In this document: in pieces, positions 45,915 through 55,523 of the stretch
How the letters are laid out: each line of letters starts with the position of its first letter
How positions within the stretch are numbered: position 1 is the first letter of the stretch
Origin: an uncultured Planktomarina sp.
Lineage (GTDB): Bacteria > Pseudomonadota > Alphaproteobacteria > Rhodobacterales > Rhodobacteraceae
Reading direction: 5' to 3'
Length of the DNA: 64,000 nucleotides
Assembly (NCBI GenBank): GCA_905182455.1
Contig: CAJJBJ010000003.1
Coordinates: 1-64,000, forward strand
Translations under genes and position numbers: made by a program
The notes under the pieces: generated by a model
Databases searched by the model: none
What the model saw: the letters and a program-made list of their open reading frames with translations, nothing else
Told to the model about the DNA's origin: nothing

Positions 45915-47123
45915 TCAGTTTGGTTTGGAAATTGTGATCTGGGTCACGTCGCAGTTGCCATAATGAAAGGTGGCAGCGCAAGAGGTGAGATAAAAATTCC
46001 ACATCCGGCGGAACCGATCATCAAAACCCATAGCAACCACCTGATCCCATTTGTCATTGAAAGTGTCATGCCAACGCCTCAAAGTTTGGCTGTAGCTTTC
46101 GCCAAATTCAATCGATTTGACCACATTCAAACCCGCCTTTTCTACCTGCTGCGCCAACACCGCCGGCGAAGGCAGCATGCCGCCCGGAAAAATATATTTC
46201 TGTATAAAATCAACGCTTTTACGGTACACGTCAAAGCGATCATTGCGCACGGTTATGATTTGCAACGTGGCCTGCGCCCCCGGCTTTAACCTGTCGTGGA
46301 TCGTTTTGAAGTAAGAGGGCCAATATTTTTCCCCCACAGCCTCAAACATTTCTATACTGGCAATCCCGTCATAGACCCCAGTTTCATCGCGGTAATCTTG
46401 CAGTTTAAATGTCACCAAATCCTGTAGTCCCGCAGCCGTGATCCGGTCCTGTGCATATTTAATTTGCTCTTTGCTGATGGTCAGACAGGTCACGTTCAAT
46501 CCGCGCTCCTTAGCGGCATATTCAGCAAATCCGCCCCATCCACAGCCAATTTCCAGCACATGATCGCCGGCCTTTACGCCCATTTGGTCAACCATGCTAG
46601 CATATTTTGCAGTTTGGGCCTTCTCAAGGCTTTCTTGACCATCCGCAAAAATGGCAGAGGAATAGGTCATAGTTTTATCAAGCCAGAGACCGTAAAAATC
46701 ATTTCCAAGATCATAGTGATAGCTGATATTTTTGCGCGCTTGACCTTTTGAGTTGCCCTGCATCCAAAAGCGAAATCGCTCATAGAGTTGTACCAACTTT
46801 TGGCCCGGAAAACTGTCGAACACTTCGTCATTATCCGCATGGATGTAATCCATGAAGGCCTGCAAGTCAGGGGTGCTCCATTGCCCATCAAGATAGGCGT
46901 CGCAGAAGCCCAATTGGCCTTCCCTCAGCAGCCGTTCAAAAATACCACTATTATGGATCCGAATTTCGCAAATAGGACCCACGCCCGGTCCTTCAGCACG
47001 AAACGTGCGGCCATCGTCCAGCACAAAGTCGATGCGCCCGTTTTGCCCTTTCTGCGCTATACCAAAGGCCGTTGCAAAATAACGAGGCAAATCTTTCTGG
47101 CCGTCAGTAGTCGTCAGTATCAT
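45915..47123 (-). CDS. cfa: Cyclopropane-fatty-acyl-phospholipid synthase family methyltransferase
   Basis: A 402-residue protein. The start is ATG 47123 with GGAG upstream; a TTG just before it is discounted. The SAM-binding motif VLEIGCGWGGFAEYAAKE lies near residue 190. It is preceded by the NISYHYDLGNDFYGLWLD substrate segment of Cfa enzymes and followed by SIEMFEAVGEKYWPSYF, with the bicarbonate-site Glu. It adds a methylene bridge to unsaturated lipid chains at the membrane. It starts a few bases before the NUDIX fusion gene end in the same direction. Confidence 0.92.
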   Translation of the reverse strand: MILTTTDGQKDLPRYFATAFGIAQKGQNGRIDFVLDDGRTFRAEGPGVGPICEIRIHNSGIFERLLREGQLGFCDAYLDGQWSTPDLQAFMDYIHADNDEVFDSFPGQKLVQLYERFRFWMQGNSKGQARKNISYHYDLGNDFYGLWLDKTMTYSSAIFADGQESLEKAQTAKYASMVDQMGVKAGDHVLEIGCGWGGFAEYAAKERGLNVTCLTISKEQIKYAQDRITAAGLQDLVTFKLQDYRDETGVYDGIASIEMFEAVGEKYWPSYFKTIHDRLKPGAQATLQIITVRNDRFDVYRKSVDFIQKYIFPGGMLPSPAVLAQQVEKAGLNVVKSIEFGESYSQTLRRWHDTFNDKWDQVVAMGFDDRFRRMWNFYLTSCAATFHYGNCDVTQITISKPN

Positions 47124-47196
47124 CAAAGTTCTCCAGCAAAGGTCGAAATTACGTACGAATTAAAGTAGAACACACAAAAAGCAAGCGTTTCCCTAG

Positions 47197-48614
47197 CTAG
47201 AAAGCACGAGATTGATAGTAGGACAAAGCAATCTCGCGCCCTTCTTTGGCGGTTACAATCGGTTGCGGATAAGGTGTTTTGGGCGAAAGGTTCCATGACA
47301 CGGGGCTTGCGGCATAAAACTGCAAAGCCGTGTCTGGCGGCGCCTGCTGGCCCTCTGCAATCCATGTGCGCCGATAACGACGGTCCGCATCAAACTTCTC
47401 AATTTGGCTTTCAGGATTGAACACACGAAAATAGGGGGCGGCATCCGGGCCGCTGCCCGCTGCCCATTGCCAGCCCATAGCATTGCTGGCGGGATCCCAG
47501 TCGATCAAACAGTCTTCAAACCACGCTTGGCCTAAGCGCCAATGTGTCATCAAATGTTTGGTCAAATAGGACGCCACAATCATCCGACCGCGGTTGTGCA
47601 TTGTGCCTGTCACATAAAGCTCGCGCATGGCTGCATCGATAAACTCAAGCCCAGTCTGACCCATTTTCCATGCGGTGAAATTGCGGCTATTACTGTCCTC
47701 ACTCCAAGGAAAGGCGTCCCAAGCGGGCTTCCAATTTTGGTTTAAAATTTGTGGTGTATGGTGCAGTAGGTGATAGGCAAACTCGCGCCAAACTAGCTCT
47801 TTGAGGAAAGTTTCTGCTCCTGGATTGCCGCGTTCCAATTCCGCCTGCCCCACATGCCAGCATTGCGCCGGGGTAATTTCGCCCAGCGCAAGATTTTCCG
47901 CCAGCTTCGAGGTGCCATCTTCGCCCGGGATGTCACGATTGGCGCGATAATCGCGCAATCCACCGTTAGTAAACTCCTCCAGCCGCGCCATGGCCTTTGC
48001 AGCCCCAACACGGGCATAACCCGCCACAATCGCTCCCCCGCGCTGCATTTGACGGCCCAGCCGCCAATCTGCAAGGTTATCAGATGCGGGAAATGCCTCT
48101 GGCGCAGTAACGATGGCCGGTTCTGGCAAAGGTGCAGGCACGTCGCGTCCCCGCACAGAATTCCACATCGGCGTGTAGACTTTAAAAAACCCGCCCACTT
48201 TGGTTTGCACAGTCCAGGGTTCAAACAATAAATGGCCCTTGAAACTCTGAGCCTCCACGCCCAGCTCCAGCAATGCCGCTTTAACGGCCGCATCGCGCTC
48301 TTGGCTTGTTGGGATCATAGGCACGTTGCCAATAGACAGTCCTGAGCACCGGTTTCAGCCACCAGAGCCTTCAGCTCCTCGAAGGCAGAACCTCGACGCA
48401 ATATAAGCCGATTACCCTTCGCCTCCAAGGCGGATTGCAAAGCCTCTATGCCGAGACCGAGCCGCCATTTGGGCGCCGCTCCCAGGCTTTCAACCTGAGC
48501 ATCACAGATAAACACGGCAATCACCGGCCCCCCACGCGCGATAGCGGCGGTCAGGGCAGTATGATCCTGCAGGCGCAAATCGCGCCGAAACCACAGAATT
48601 GTGGGGGTCATCAT
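47197..48614 (-). CDS. phr: Deoxyribodipyrimidine photolyase (class I), two frameshifts
   Basis: About 472 residues when repaired. The N-terminal TILWFRRDLRLQDHTAL is the photolyase antenna-binding domain start. The FAD domain carries GLEFIDAAMRELYVTGTMHN, RGRMIVASYLTKHLMTHWRLG and DWDPASNAMGWQWAAGSGPDAA. Around 48315-48345 the three frames must be read in turn as AETGAQD, VYWQRAYDP and TSQERDAAV, so two one-base insertions are present within 25 bases. It repairs pyrimidine dimers using blue light. The ribosome site is AAGGA. Confidence 0.88.
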
Positions 48615-48631
48615 GCGTCCTTTTTGATCAA

Positions 48632-49857
48632 TTATAAGATGTGATCTAGCGCGTTCAATAAACGGTCAACATCTTCAGGGCCAGTATAATGCACAAAAGA
48701 TAGGCGCAGCACGCCATGCTCTGGCGAGATGTTCATTGCCTCCAGCGGACGCACCGCATAAAAGTCGCCCCCGCCTGCCATCACACCAAAGGGGACCAGC
48801 TTTTCAGCCGCCTCTTCGCCGGACATCTGAAGCTTGATCGCAATGGTTGGCGCGCGGTCTTCGGCCTTCGCAGGGCCAATCAATTGCGCAGAGTTTTTCG
48901 CGGCAAGATAATCCAAAATAGGTTGGGTCAACTGCACTTCATGGGCGCGAAACAGATCATGTACCTGAGCACAACGCAGCGCCGGAGAAGCCTCACCGCC
49001 AAAGTGATGCGCATGCACCGCATCCACATAATCAGCCATGCCAGCACAGGCCGCCACCTGCGCATGATCGGGTCCTGCCGGGGTAAAGCGCTTGTATAGG
49101 CTGTGTGCATTGAAATAATGGCCTTGGTTCGGCAGGCTCATGCCCAGCTCTCTGCGGATCACCATCACCCCCTGATGCGGCCCATAGGTCTTATAGGCTG
49201 AAAACAGGTAAATATCTGCGCCCAGGGCATCTACATTGGGAAAGCCATGCGGGGCATAGCTCACCCCATCCACACAGCTATAAGCGCCCGCCGCCCTGAC
49301 CATGGCCGTGATTTGAGCCACAGGGTTCACCGCCCCCACCACATTTGAACAATGCGGAAAACAAACCATGCGGACGTCATCCCCTAAAAGCGCCTGTAAA
49401 TCTTGCGGATCCAACAGCCCCGTTTCAGGATTGATGCGCCATTCTTTGACCGTAATCCCGCGCTCTGCCAAACGCCGCCAGGGACCAGAATTGGCCTCAT
49501 GGTCTTGGTTCGTCACGATGATCGATTGCCCCGGCTCCAACCACTGCGCCACCGCTTGCGATAAAACATAGGTGTTTTGCGTCGTGGAGGGGCCAAAGCT
49601 CAACTCATCGGTCTCAACCCCCAGCATCGCAGCCAAGCGCAGGCGAGCTTCATCCATCTCCTCCCCGCCCAGACGGGAGGCCTCATAGGGCGCATAGGGC
49701 TGCACCTTGCGTTCACGGTAAAATCGAAACAATCGGTCCTGCACCTGGGCGCAGGTATATGAGCCGCCGGCATTTTCAAAAAATGATTGCCCATCCAGTG
49801 ATGGCACATCAAAGCAGGAAACTGTTGGCGAATAAAATCGAGGTCGAGCTGCATCAT
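48632..49857 (-). CDS. Cysteine desulfurase-like class V aminotransferase, frameshifted
   Basis: About 408 residues. The start is ATG 49857 (MQLDLDFIRQQFPA) after AAGGAACACG. A missing T near 49812 breaks the frame; restoring it gives FPAFDVPSLDGQSFFENAGG. Class V features are the SLDGQSFFENAGGSYTCAQV substrate loop, TNQDHEANSGPW, FPHCSNVVGAVNP and the PLP Lys in LFSAYKTYGPHQGVM. The family includes cysteine desulfurase-like proteins of unknown substrate. It precedes the photolyase gene by 17 bases. Confidence 0.87.
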
Positions 49858-49872
49858 CGTGTTCCTTGGCAT

Positions 49873-49905
49873 AAAAAAATCCCCCAGGCCGAGACCCGAA
49901 GGGAT
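49873..49905 (-). terminator. Rho-independent terminator after acuI
   Basis: Read on the minus strand, ATCCC and GGGGGAT form the base of a hairpin with a GC-rich interior, followed by a run of seven T. It lies 70 bases after the reductase stop and before the cysteine desulfurase-like gene. Confidence 0.6.
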
Positions 49906-49976
49906 AGTGTTGTTTGAAATTTGCTTGGGATCAACCCCGCAGCACAGATATCGCTGAAAATTAAGACCCTTGCAGC

Positions 49977-50963
49977 CTAGGCGTTGACGTCAACCACCAC
50001 GCGACCCTGCACTTGGCCTTTGAGAATATCTTTTCCCAGCGCCGGCAGGTCCGCCAAAGTGGCCGCGGTGATCATGCCTTCAAGCTTGTCCATGGGCAGA
50101 TCTTTTGCAATTCGAGCCCAAGCGCGTTTGCGGTTTTCAAAAGGTTGCATCACGCTGTCGATGCCCAAAAGGTTCACTCCGCGCAGCAGAAACGGAATTA
50201 CCGTGGTGGGCAGCCCTGCCCCCCCCGCCAAACCCACAGCGGCCACAGAAGCACCATAGGCCATCTGTCCCAAGACCCGCGCCAACATGTCGCCGCCTAC
50301 CGCATCCACACAACCAGACCATGTTTCCGCTTCAAGCGGGCGTTTGGTAGTTTCATTAATGTCAGAGCGCGCCACAATTTGCGTGGCACCCAGTGCTTTG
50401 AGGTAGTCAGAGGCTTCTGGCCGACCGGTCACGGCCGCAACTTCATAGCCCAAATTGGCTAAAATCGCGATTGCAACCGAGCCCACACCGCCCGCCGCAC
50501 CGGTGACCAGCACGGGGGCTTGTTCGGGTTGCAGCCCATGATCTTCCAAAGCCATAATAGCAAGCATGGCCGTAAACCCTGCCGTGCCCACTGCCATAGC
50601 TTGGCGGCTACTCAAACCTTCTGGAAGCGGCACGAGATAATCCGCCTTCACGCGGGCCTTTTGGCTATAGCCGCCCCAATGTTTTTCGCCGACGCGCCAG
50701 CCAGTCAGCACGACCGCATCACCGGCTTTGTAGCGAGGATCGTCAGAGCTCTCGACGGTACCCGCGAAATCAATGCCCGGAACATGCGGATACGTGCGCA
50801 CCAAACCGCCACCGGGGCCAATGCACAGGCCATCTTTGTAATTGACGGTGGAATATTCAACCAAAACTGTCACATCGCCCGCAGGCAAATCGTCATATGA
50901 GATTTCACGCACAGCAGCATGGGTACCAGTTTCAGTTTTTTCAACAACAAGGGCATTAAACAT
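49977..50963 (-). CDS. acuI: Acrylyl-CoA reductase-type oxidoreductase (AcuI/YhdH family)
   Basis: A 328-residue zinc-free medium-chain reductase. Family segments are YSTVNYKDGLCIGPGGGLVR, PHVPGIDFAGTVE, the NADPH-binding VTGAAGGVGSVAIAILA and GRPEASDYLKALGA. In Roseobacter-group bacteria AcuI reduces toxic acryloyl-CoA to propionyl-CoA during dimethylsulfoniopropionate or acrylate metabolism. Here no dmd gene is adjacent, so it may serve as a housekeeping acryloyl-CoA reductase. It would also fit downstream of a sulfinate pathway yielding C3-CoA. It diverges from the tmRNA gene. Confidence 0.85.
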   Translation of the reverse strand: MFNALVVEKTETGTHAAVREISYDDLPAGDVTVLVEYSTVNYKDGLCIGPGGGLVRTYPHVPGIDFAGTVESSDDPRYKAGDAVVLTGWRVGEKHWGGYSQKARVKADYLVPLPEGLSSRQAMAVGTAGFTAMLAIMALEDHGLQPEQAPVLVTGAAGGVGSVAIAILANLGYEVAAVTGRPEASDYLKALGATQIVARSDINETTKRPLEAETWSGCVDAVGGDMLARVLGQMAYGASVAAVGLAGGAGLPTTVIPFLLRGVNLLGIDSVMQPFENRKRAWARIAKDLPMDKLEGMITAATLADLPALGKDILKGQVQGRVVVDVNA

Positions 50964-51129
50964 GGGTCTCTCCGAAGTTATAACTTTGGCGCAGTGCTAA
51001 CCCGGTTTTCCCACAAGTGCCAGAGCCGGAGTAGCCAACTGGAAGGTTACGCAGTGTCGGTGCGCTCAAAAACTGGATTGCCAGCCCATCGCCCCCTTTC
51101 AATCCGCCCCAAAGCGCCTTACACATGAA

Positions 51130-51440
51130 TTGTCCTTCGGGACTATGGTCATAAACGCGCTCGTAATACATGGATCGGACCCGGGGGCGGTACCCGGCAG
51201 CTCCACCATCACCTCCCTCATTTGGGGACAGATGGGGCTGAAATAGGATCGACGGACGTTTAAAGGGGTAAGCTTTGGCTCGGTGAGATACCACCGTTAT
51301 CGGTTCACTATAGCTAGTTGCAAATGACAACAAAGCTCCAATGGCTTTGGCTGCGTAAGCAGTTCGAGACATTGAACACTTAAGCCCTGTCGCCTAGCAG
51401 CGGCAGGCGGGGCTCGGAGGTGCCTGGCAACAGAAACCTC
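51130..51440 (+). ncRNA. ssrA: Two-piece (permuted) tmRNA, alphaproteobacterial type
   Basis: The acceptor piece comes first. Its T-arm GGACCCGGGGGCGGTACCCGG is followed by the acceptor strand CAGCTCC and ACCA, ending at 51208. A 25-base intervening segment follows. The coding piece begins at 51234 with GGGGCTG, which pairs with CAGCTCC, and continues AAATAGGATCGACGG. CGTTTA in the coding piece pairs with TAAACG in the acceptor piece. The tag frame at 51320-51358 reads ANDNKAPMALAA and stop. It rescues stalled ribosomes and tags products for ClpXP; the SspB adaptor is encoded 6 kb away. The outer ends of both pieces are estimates. Confidence 0.92.
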
Positions 51441-51706
51441 CACTATTACCACTCTAGTTCTGAATGATTAGGCTGAAGAGGCTCAATAATTTTATGGGTT
51501 ATTTCGTGAGTCTTTTCACGCCTAAATTCTATCCGTTCTGGTGGGGTGATACTTTTGATCAATTAGTAACCGCTACTATGTAAATTTACCTTTTTTCAAC
51601 TGCACTTTTACATGTCATAATTTAGCTATAAAAAATTCAATACAAAACATTTGATTAAAATATTAACTTCACCAAGATATAACTAATACTAAACAACGAT
51701 AAAAAA
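51441..51706. other. AT-rich region downstream of tmRNA
   Basis: Contrasts sharply in composition with the flanking core genes. No gene is recognised. It leads into broken foreign genes. Confidence 0.5.
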
Positions 51707-52051
51707 ATGGCATCCACATTCTACATCGTTCATCATCACTTAAAACCGGAAATCGCCGGGGAGTGGTGGGGTAAAACTGGCGCACCGATGAGTAACGAAA
51801 CTGTGTTTGCACAAAACATCAAAACAACCATGGAAAAAGGCTTTTTCAACCATGCCTTCATGCCGATGAACTCAGAAGGTCCGATTTACTGCGTCTGAGA
51901 AGCTAAAGAGGGCATTTCAGATTCTCAATTTCAAGATTTCATTGATGGTCCATATGGTGTGAATTGGGGTCTAGTGGCTCTCAACAACAATGCCATGAAA
52001 ATCGACTTGGCATTAACTGGGGGCCAAACTCCTTACGAAAGAAAGTTCTAG
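51707..52051 (+). pseudogene. Unknown AT-rich gene with in-frame TGA
   Basis: The frame reads MASTFYIVHHHLKPEIAG to GPIYCV, meets TGA at 51896-51898, then continues without a break as EAKEGISDSQFQDF to QTPYERKF and TAG at 52051, 114 codons in total. The stop occupies a place where Trp would fit (YCV-W-EAKEG); two other Trp in the gene use TGG, so a different genetic code is unlikely. The family is not recognised. No good ribosome site is visible. It is probably a nonsense mutation or a base error in a horizontally acquired gene. Confidence 0.5.
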
Positions 52052-52137
52052 GCTGGTAAACCTACTAAACATTGGAAACCAACACTTACATAGATACTTG
52101 GGCGAGATTTTATCTAAATATCAAAAGGAATTAACTA

Positions 52138-52462
52138 ATGGCAATTGGTGGAAACTAAACAAAACAATATCTGATAGAGACGTTGACGCTTACTTAGAGC
52201 TTATTCACGAAGACGCTGTCTTCGTTTTTCACAAATCAGGCGATAAGTTTTCTAAAACCAGTGGGCATCCATGTTTGCAGCTATGATGGCCAACGAAAAG
52301 TTCATTCAGGACTCTACTCGTTTGGTTTATGAAAACGATGACATCTTGGTAGTGCACAACTTCATTTCCTATCCGGATAATACAAAGGAAGCCGTCATGA
52401 TCGTCAGCATGATCAAAGACGGACAAATCATCCACATGGAAACTGGAGCTACTCCTTTATAA
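52138..52462 (+). pseudogene. NTF2/SnoaL-like protein, broken by two indels
   Basis: An NTF2-fold protein of about 110 residues. ATG 52138 with AAAAGGAATTAACTA upstream goes out of frame after two codons; adding one A near 52143 gives MANWWKLNKTISDRDVDAYL. A second missing base near 52258 separates HKSGDKFSKT from QWASMFAAMMANEKF. The C-terminus ends HMETGATPL. SnoaL-like proteins are small isomerase, lyase or binding proteins. AT-rich like its neighbour and unlike the core genes around it. Confidence 0.55.
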
Positions 52463-52477
52463 AGTAAATAAAATAAA

Positions 52478-52546
52478 GTGGCTTTGGTCAAAATTAAGGA
52501 CTTTGTAAAAGATGCCGACGAAGTAAGCATTAGCTTGTTTGTCTAG
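52478..52546 (+). pseudogene. Possible short gene remnant
   Basis: A GTG-started frame of 22 codons, ALVKIKDFVKDADEVSISLF, of the same AT-rich style, 15 bases after the NTF2-like gene. Too short to assign. Confidence 0.25.
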
Positions 52547-52628
52547 TAAATATCAAAACTGCGATTAATTTTATTATAGGGGCTCGGCGTTAGCTCTACT
52601 ATTAGCGAAGACTGAAGACCTTAAGGTA

Positions 52629-53303
52629 CTATAGTTTAGTGTCTCGAAAAAAGTGATTTAAGGTAAAAAGACTCGCGGAGACGGCAGGGCCAATGCCGAT
52701 TGCGAACAAGACTGTGCCGAGGCCAACCGTGCCCCCCAACGACCAGCCCGCGATTACAACGAGTATCTCAATACTGGCACGGACGCCTGAAATTGGCCAG
52801 TTGGTTAGATGTTGCACCCCAGTCATCAAACCATCACGCGGACCTGGGCCCAGATTGGAAATCAAATAAATTGCCCCCCCAAATCCCGTAACAAGAACCC
52901 CAAAAACTGCTTGGGCTATCTGTAAGGCATCAAGCTCAAACCGAGGTAAATGCGGCAAAATATATTCCAACACCAACGCGATCACGATCGCATTAGAAAT
53001 TGTCCCAATCCCCGGTATTTGTCTCAGTGGCACCCAAAGTACAAGAACGGCAATGCTGGTAATAAAGGTTGCGAAGCCGATGCTCCAGCCTGTCACCGTG
53101 GTGAGACCTTGAGCAAACACCGTCCAAGGGCTTACCCCATATCCAGCAGAAATCAGTAAAGCCTCGCCCAATCCAAAAATAGCCAAACCTATTATCAGGA
53201 GAACAAAAGACTTAAACGGCGGCTTTATCGTCAAAGCTTTGGGAGAGCTCCAAAACAACACTGGAATGCCTTTTACTTGGAGAAACCGTAAATTTAATGC
53301 CAT
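52629..53303 (-). CDS. YczE-type integral membrane protein
   Basis: A 224-residue inner-membrane protein with five to six helices. The family segments are LAIFGLGEALLISAGYGVSP, PWTVFAQGL, a central short helix pair, and NLGPGPRDGLMTGVQ near residue 150. It belongs to the YczE/YyaS/YitT-like group (COG2364), whose function is unknown; some members sit beside transport or regulatory genes. It stands alone between the AT-rich island and the hydantoinase-like gene. Confidence 0.82.
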   Translation of the reverse strand: MALNLRFLQVKGIPVLFWSSPKALTIKPPFKSFVLLIIGLAIFGLGEALLISAGYGVSPWTVFAQGLTTVTGWSIGFATFITSIAVLVLWVPLRQIPGIGTISNAIVIALVLEYILPHLPRFELDALQIAQAVFGVLVTGFGGAIYLISNLGPGPRDGLMTGVQHLTNWPISGVRASIEILVVIAGWSLGGTVGLGTVLFAIGIGPAVSASLFTLNHFFRDTKL

Positions 53304-53366
53304 TTACCCTACGTCCTTATTTGATTTAAAATTATCCCAACACAAAGCTCAGGCCGTGGCCTAGCT

Positions 53367-55367
53367 TTAATGAGATACCCGAGGACGACCAGAAGCCTCT
53401 ACAAAAATAGTAGCTTCGATAAACACATCACGTGCTTCTGTTCTGGCGCGTTTGATCTCCCGGCTTGCTGAGACTTGGATATTTTTGCTGCCACTCTCTT
53501 GAGCATCAGCCATAGCCGCCGCTGATAGCCACTCCTCCAAAGCCTGCAATGCTACATCTTCTGAGATGAAATCCTTAGGCCCATCAATAAAATGCACCCG
53601 ATAAACGCCCTCTGCCGGCGCTGTAACCGTCCCTGAGCGACGCATGGTAATCCGGCCGACAACAGCGCCAATAGCATTGGCCACAGCGGCATGTTCTGGC
53701 AGGGTAACCTTACATTGCAACTTGCGTCCTACCGCAGGGTAATAAGTGGCGGCCGAAGCGCCAAGCCCAATCACATCCACATTCAACCCCGCCTCAATTT
53801 TTACCAAACCGGGCATACGGCTCAAACCGCGATGCAGCAACTCATGGCTCGCCAAATCCGCGGGCGCGCCATGATAGGGATCTTGTTCCTCGCCAAAGGC
53901 CACGGTCAGCAGCGCAAGGGAGGTTTGCGCGGTCAATTGGTCCAAAATAATCTGCGCCATCGCAGCCGGATCAACCGACAGAGGGTCCCCAGAACCAGTT
54001 CTGCGGCGGCCAAACAGCTTGAGCGCCGTCGCGGCTGCGTCGCAGTCCCAGACATCCAAGAGGCCCAACACATGGCTGGCGTCGGAGGGTGTCACACCTG
54101 ACACTTGTACCAGACCACGTGACACCAAACGCTGTACAGACAGGGCCTCAACCCGCGCCATGAGTACTTGGTCCATGGCGTGGGTTCCCTGCCCGATTCG
54201 CTCGAACACCGCCAGATCACGCGCAGTTAATCCGCCCGCATCCACGCCCGCAACGGCGCGCAGAAACTGTCCGTCGTATTCCCCAGGCATGACAGCCCGC
54301 AGCTGACGGTCGAGCGCAGGCAAGACCACCTCTGGCGCCTCATGCGCAATCAAGGAAATTGGCAAAACCCGCTTGGGGCCGAGGGATACTCCGCCCAGAA
54401 GCCCATGCGAAATGAAATGCACTTCGCTGTCGCCCCCCAGACCTGTGGTACGCATCGCCACCGCTTCCACCATGGTGCGATAAGGCCCCACCTGCGCGCC
54501 TGCGGGATCAATCTCTGGCCGTCCATCGCGCAGAAGAGCTATATCGGTAGTGGTGCCCCCAATATCTGACACCAAAGCATGATCCAGCCCGGTCATCCAA
54601 CGCGCACCGACAATACTAGCCGCAGGACCGCTTAGAATGGTTTCAATCGGCCGTTCCTTGGCCATGCTGGACGAGATTAAGGCCCCGTCTCCACGCACCA
54701 CCATCAAAGGTGCCGTTATGCCAATATCTTGCAAAATATCTTCAGCACGACCAATCAGCTTATGGGTCAATCCAATCAAGCGCGCATTTAGCACCGCGGT
54801 CAACGCGCGTTTTGGGCCATTGAGCTTTGATGACAAATGATGCGAGGCACTGACCGGGCGGCCAGTGATATCTGAAACCATCTCGGAAGCCCGCTGCTCA
54901 TGCGCCGGATTTCGAGTGGCAAATTGCGCCGCAACTGCAAAAGCGGACACGCCTTGATCTTGCGCCAACCAATCACGTAAGCCAGCTTCATCCAACGGGG
55001 CCACTTCCGAGCCTGAGTGATCATGCCCCCCAGTTATGACAATCACAGGATCGCCCTTCAGCGCGTCTTTCAATCCATGGGTTTCAAGGTCACGCGCGTC
55101 AAAGCCGATGTAGATCAACCCTACGCGGCCCCCTTGCCCCTCGACCAAGGCATTTGTGGCCAAAGTGGTGGAGAGTGAAGCCAGAGAGATATCTTTCGCA
55201 GAAACTTGAGCCTTAGCCAAAACATCCCGCACCACAGCTCCGATGCCCAACGCCAGATCTGCGCGCGTGGTGAGGGACTTCGCTGTGGCGATGACATGCG
55301 TCTCATCGCGGATCAACACCGCATCCGTATACGTGCCGCCGGTGTCGACGCCCAAAAGTAAAGTCAT
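53367..55367 (-). CDS. Hydantoinase A/oxoprolinase family protein
   Basis: A 666-residue ATP-dependent amidohydrolase-type protein. The start is ATG 55367 (MTLLLGVDTGGTYTDAVL), which places the ASKHA phosphate motif DTGGTYTD at residue 9; an earlier frame start adds eight residues. A second ATP-site motif DIGGTTTDIALLRDG is near residue 270. The LSTTLATNALVEGQGGRVGL segment is also conserved in HyuA and OplA. The partner HyuB is absent. It may open a hydantoin, oxoproline or ketone-like ring. It diverges from the chromate transporter gene. Confidence 0.88.
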   Translation of the reverse strand: MTLLLGVDTGGTYTDAVLIRDETHVIATAKSLTTRADLALGIGAVVRDVLAKAQVSAKDISLASLSTTLATNALVEGQGGRVGLIYIGFDARDLETHGLKDALKGDPVIVITGGHDHSGSEVAPLDEAGLRDWLAQDQGVSAFAVAAQFATRNPAHEQRASEMVSDITGRPVSASHHLSSKLNGPKRALTAVLNARLIGLTHKLIGRAEDILQDIGITAPLMVVRGDGALISSSMAKERPIETILSGPAASIVGARWMTGLDHALVSDIGGTTTDIALLRDGRPEIDPAGAQVGPYRTMVEAVAMRTTGLGGDSEVHFISHGLLGGVSLGPKRVLPISLIAHEAPEVVLPALDRQLRAVMPGEYDGQFLRAVAGVDAGGLTARDLAVFERIGQGTHAMDQVLMARVEALSVQRLVSRGLVQVSGVTPSDASHVLGLLDVWDCDAAATALKLFGRRRTGSGDPLSVDPAAMAQIILDQLTAQTSLALLTVAFGEEQDPYHGAPADLASHELLHRGLSRMPGLVKIEAGLNVDVIGLGASAATYYPAVGRKLQCKVTLPEHAAVANAIGAVVGRITMRRSGTVTAPAEGVYRVHFIDGPKDFISEDVALQALEEWLSAAAMADAQESGSKNIQVSASREIKRARTEARDVFIEATIFVEASGRPRVSH

Positions 55368-55523
55368 GTGAAAACCTCGCCGCAAAGTCATGGGCGGTTT
55401 AACTCATTTTCGGCCAAGGTCACGCTCTTTTGCGACACAACCACCTCCGCTTCGGCCAATGGTTGAAGATATTGTCTTGTGTCCTTTGTTCCCTTGGGCC
55501 AATTCTTAGCTAAGGAGACCAGC

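Noticed and set aside
50956-51372. A 138-codon reading frame on the minus strand over the tmRNA gene
   Set aside because: It is the antisense of the two-piece tmRNA and the acuI leader; the RNA gene explains the sequence.
51896-51898. Selenocysteine or TGA-to-Trp recoding
   Set aside because: Other Trp codons in the gene are TGG, the context favours Trp, and neighbouring genes are also damaged, so mutation or error is simpler.
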